Shown here: piece by piece, positions 6,867 to 9,141 of the stretch
Layout of the letters: each line of letters opens with the position of its first letter
Position numbering within the stretch: the stretch's first letter is position 1
Assembly (NCBI GenBank): GCA_027487195.1
Contig: JAIYEB010000053.1
Coordinates: 1-9,141 of the forward strand
From: Hyphomicrobiales bacterium
Lineage (GTDB): Bacteria > Pseudomonadota > Alphaproteobacteria > Rhizobiales > UBA4765
DNA: 9,141 bases
Direction: 5' to 3'
Position numbers and translations under genes: made by a program
The notes under the pieces: generated by a model
What the model was told of the DNA's origin: nothing
The model's input: the letters and a program-made list of their open reading frames with translations, nothing else
The model's database searches: none

Positions 6867-8093
6867 ATGCCCGAACAGGCGCCATGGCGATTTCAAAAGA
6901 TCACCAAACCGATGTTCGATATCCCGACCGGGCACGTGTTGCTCATCGGGCGTGTCATTACCTGCGTCGGCAATGAAGTCATTGAAGATGGCTTTGTCGA
7001 AATTGAAGGCAAAACCATCAAGGCCGTTGGCAAGGCAAGCGAGCTTGGCGAGCGCCGCAGTCTTGCAAGGCATGTTGGCGGCACGATCATGCCAGGTCTC
7101 ATCCAGAGCCATGGCCATCTCGCATGGGACGGAATTCACGACCTGGCCGCCCAGTCGATGAATGATGCGCCCGAGATCAGCGCCTACAAGTCGGCCGGCA
7201 ACATGCTATTGAACCTGAGGGCAGGGGTCACAACCTTCCGCGATCTGGGGATGAAGCGCTCCAACCTCTTTGCCAAGCAGGCTGTCAGCCAAGGGATTTT
7301 TCCAGGTCCGCGCCTTCTGGTTTGCGGCGAGGCCATCGTCCAGACCGGCGGCCACACCTACTGGTGCTGTCATGAGGCATCAGGGCCTGATGAGATGCGC
7401 AAGGCCGTGCGCATGCAGGTGCGCGGCGGAGCCGATCTCATCAAGATCATGGCCTGCCATGACACGCTTGAGTTCACCGATGAGGAGCTCCATGCGGTCA
7501 TCGATGAAACCCATCGCAACGGGCTGCCGATCACCGCGCACGCGACCTTTGATGCAGCCATTGCGCGCGTGGTTGCGGCGGGCATTGACTGCGTCGAGCA
7601 TGGCGGTCGCATGTCGGCCGCAACGATCGATCTCCTGATCCAGAAGCGTGTGCCGATTGTCACGACGTTCGCGCCCCTCGTGCAGCAAAGTCAGCCTGCC
7701 ATTGCCAAGGCCTATGGCATTCCGGACTGGAAACTCGAGGAACGCCAGAAGATGGTGGCGGACAAGAGCCGGACCGAGGGGCTTGTTGCAGCGGCCAAAG
7801 CAGGCGTTCCGATTGCCTTTGGCACGGATTGCGGCAGCCCCGCCGTGCAGCATGACGTGATTGGCCCTGAACTCGCCCACATGATCAAGGTCGGCGTGAA
7901 GAAGGATGCGCTCGACGCCATCCATTCGGCAACCGTGGTGCCAGCGGCAATCCATCGGCTGTCAGACAAGATCGGCTCGCTCAAGGCCGGAATGCTCGCA
8001 GACGTCATCGTGATCGATGGCAATCCACTCAACGACATTGCCGATATTGCAAAGGTCGAAATGACCTTTGTTGAGGGCAGGAGACTTCAATGA
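6867..8093 (+). CDS. Metal-dependent amidohydrolase, imidazolonepropionase/Xaa-dipeptidase-like (COG1228 type)
   Basis: This 408-residue cytoplasmic enzyme should hydrolyse a C-N amide or cyclic amide bond. It has the small beta-sandwich halves at both ends (ITCVGNEVIEDGFVEIEG at the start; LKAGMLADVIVIDGNPL at the end) around a metal-dependent TIM barrel. All expected ligands of a two-metal site are visible: His82 and His84 (PGLIQSHGH), Lys193 as probable carboxylated lysine (GADLIKI), His225 (ITAHA), His245 (VEHGG) and Asp321 (FGTDCG). Characterised relatives include imidazolonepropionases and dipeptidases acting on Xaa-Pro or Xaa-Arg/Lys substrates, so the exact substrate stays open. Unusual features are the Cys-containing loop TGGHTYWCCH (from ~155) and MACHD just after Lys193, in place of the commoner GGHG-type segment. 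It starts 11 nt after the barrel gene and its stop overlaps the aminotransferase start (ATGA), so the three genes are probably translated together. Confidence 0.9.
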   Translation: MPEQAPWRFQKITKPMFDIPTGHVLLIGRVITCVGNEVIEDGFVEIEGKTIKAVGKASELGERRSLARHVGGTIMPGLIQSHGHLAWDGIHDLAAQSMNDAPEISAYKSAGNMLLNLRAGVTTFRDLGMKRSNLFAKQAVSQGIFPGPRLLVCGEAIVQTGGHTYWCCHEASGPDEMRKAVRMQVRGGADLIKIMACHDTLEFTDEELHAVIDETHRNGLPITAHATFDAAIARVVAAGIDCVEHGGRMSAATIDLLIQKRVPIVTTFAPLVQQSQPAIAKAYGIPDWKLEERQKMVADKSRTEGLVAAAKAGVPIAFGTDCGSPAVQHDVIGPELAHMIKVGVKKDALDAIHSATVVPAAIHRLSDKIGSLKAGMLADVIVIDGNPLNDIADIAKVEMTFVEGRRLQ

Positions 8094-9141
8094 CCCGTCT
8101 GACACAGTCGCTGTCCACCCGTCTTCATGATGAGGATGTGTCGTTTCGAACGAAGATGCTGGAGCTTGCGGCAACGCTTCCCGATGTGATTGCGCTTGGG
8201 CGCGGGGATCCGGACTTCCATACGCCGGCCCATATCGTGAATGCAGCCAAGGCGGCGATTGATGCGAACGAGCATCATTACACGCACCCGGCCGGGCTTC
8301 CGAAGCTGCGTGAGGCCATCTCGGCCAATCTCAAGTCCGAGTATGGCCTGGACTACGCAGCCGATGAGGTGATCGTTACGGCCGGCACCCAGGAAGCGGT
8401 CATGCTGTGCATGCTCGCGTTGCTCAATCCAGGCGACGAGGTCCTGCTGCCCGCGCCGCGCTTCACCTCCTACGATACAGCCGTCACCATGTGTGGCGGC
8501 GTTGTTGTCGAGGTCCCGACCGTTGAAGCCACCGACTATGCGCTTGTGCCGGCTGAAGTCGAAAAGCGCATTACCCCGCGGACCAAGGTCCTTGTCCTGA
8601 TCACGCCCAACAACCCGACTGGCGCTGTCACCCCGCCTGATATGGTGCGCGAAATTGCCCGGATTGCGATTGAACGCGACATCATCGTCATCTCGGACGA
8701 GATCTACGCCAAGATCATCTTCGATGGCTCCGAGCATCTGTCGATTGCAACGCTGCCCGGCATGCGCGAGCGAACGATCACGCTCAATGGCTTTTCCAAA
8801 TCCTATGCCATGACGGGATGGCGGGTAGGGTATGTGGCAGCGCCGCGTGAAGCATTGCGCAAGATGGTTGAGCCTCGCCACACCCTGTCGATCAATGCGG
8901 CAACACCCTCGCAGTTTGCGGCTCTTGCGGCGCTCACAGGGCCGCAGGAACCTGTCAACGATATGGTCAAGGCCTATGCAGAGCGCCGCACCTTCATGCT
9001 GGCTGCGCTCGACAGGATGGGCTTCACCTACGGCCATCCCGGCGGCGCGTTCTACGTTTACACAAACGTTTCAAAGAGCGGACGTGCCGCGCCGGAATTC
9101 TGCGAAATGCTTTTGAGGGAAGCGCGCGTCCTGGTGTTTCC
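8090..9141 (+). CDS. Class I/II (fold type I) PLP-dependent aminotransferase, 3' end outside window
   Basis: The frame runs 350 complete codons to the right edge without a stop. Relatives have ~390-400 residues, so about 40 are missing. It transfers an amino group to or from a 2-oxo acid in the cytoplasm. Visible PLP-site residues are Tyr64 (HHYTHPAGLPKLREAI), the phosphate-contact GTQEA at ~99-103, Asn175 (TPNNPTG), Asp203 and Tyr206 (DEIY), Lys237 as Schiff-base lysine (FSKSYAMTGWR) and Arg245, matching aspartate aminotransferase Asn194, Asp222, Tyr225, Lys258 and Arg266. The order and spacing fit the AspB-like subgroup; the amino-acid preference cannot be read. The ATG shares ATGA with the amidohydrolase stop, and AGGAG (8079-8083) lies 6 nt upstream. 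Position after an amidohydrolase suggests it removes the amino group of the hydrolysis product. No frameshift or lost key residue is seen. Confidence 0.93.
   Translation, partial: MTRLTQSLSTRLHDEDVSFRTKMLELAATLPDVIALGRGDPDFHTPAHIVNAAKAAIDANEHHYTHPAGLPKLREAISANLKSEYGLDYAADEVIVTAGTQEAVMLCMLALLNPGDEVLLPAPRFTSYDTAVTMCGGVVVEVPTVEATDYALVPAEVEKRITPRTKVLVLITPNNPTGAVTPPDMVREIARIAIERDIIVISDEIYAKIIFDGSEHLSIATLPGMRERTITLNGFSKSYAMTGWRVGYVAAPREALRKMVEPRHTLSINAATPSQFAALAALTGPQEPVNDMVKAYAERRTFMLAALDRMGFTYGHPGGAFYVYTNVSKSGRAAPEFCEMLLREARVLVF

Noticed and set aside
8087..9037. A 316-codon open frame on the minus strand opposite the aminotransferase
   Set aside because: The plus strand carries all PLP-site motifs in order over the same span. 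The minus-strand translation shows no recognisable family and is rich in Arg, His and Gly.

Overview
The window reads as accessory catabolic DNA from a high-GC proteobacterium, most likely an alphaproteobacterium of the Rhizobiales/Hyphomicrobiales type. The reasons are codons rich in G/C at third positions, gene families common in that group (PuuE-like deacetylases, Dpp/Opp-type importers next to amidohydrolases), and tightly packed operons with Shine-Dalgarno starts. This placement is inference. No rRNA, tRNA, CRISPR array, insertion sequence or integrase is visible.

Left part (1-1737): a PuuE/allantoinase-like polysaccharide deacetylase runs rightward. It is open at the left edge, so its first ~20-25 codons probably lie outside. 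It converges, with a 41-nt gap, on a leftward gene for a cytoplasmic NHL-repeat beta-propeller protein of the peptidyl-alpha-hydroxyglycine alpha-amidating lyase-like type.

Control region (1738-1888): a 151-nt divergent intergenic region, the longest gene-free stretch in the window. It holds a good sigma70-type promoter candidate facing right (TTGACT, 17 nt, TCTATT). A perfect 13-nt palindrome of GntR-operator type, TTTGTAATACAAA, overlaps the end of the -10 box. A folded 5' leader and a strong ribosome binding site follow.

Right part (1889 to the right edge): six genes on one strand with short gaps or overlaps form an apparent operon. In order they are a periplasmic substrate-binding protein of SBP family 5, a 12-bp intercistronic hairpin, two DppB/DppC-type permeases, an unassigned 474-residue probable TIM-barrel protein with a CxC-x2-C cluster and glycoside-hydrolase-like look, a metal-dependent amidohydrolase of the COG1228 (imidazolonepropionase/Xaa-dipeptidase-like) type with a full set of metal ligands, and a fold-type-I PLP aminotransferase cut by the right edge.

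Taken together, the operon appears to import a peptide-like, amide-bearing or glycoside-like compound and process it in the cytoplasm. The barrel protein, the amidohydrolase (amide or ring opening) and the aminotransferase (removal of the amino group) would act in turn. The substrate cannot be named from the sequence. The two ATPase subunits such an importer needs are absent from the window and must be encoded elsewhere, possibly just past the aminotransferase.
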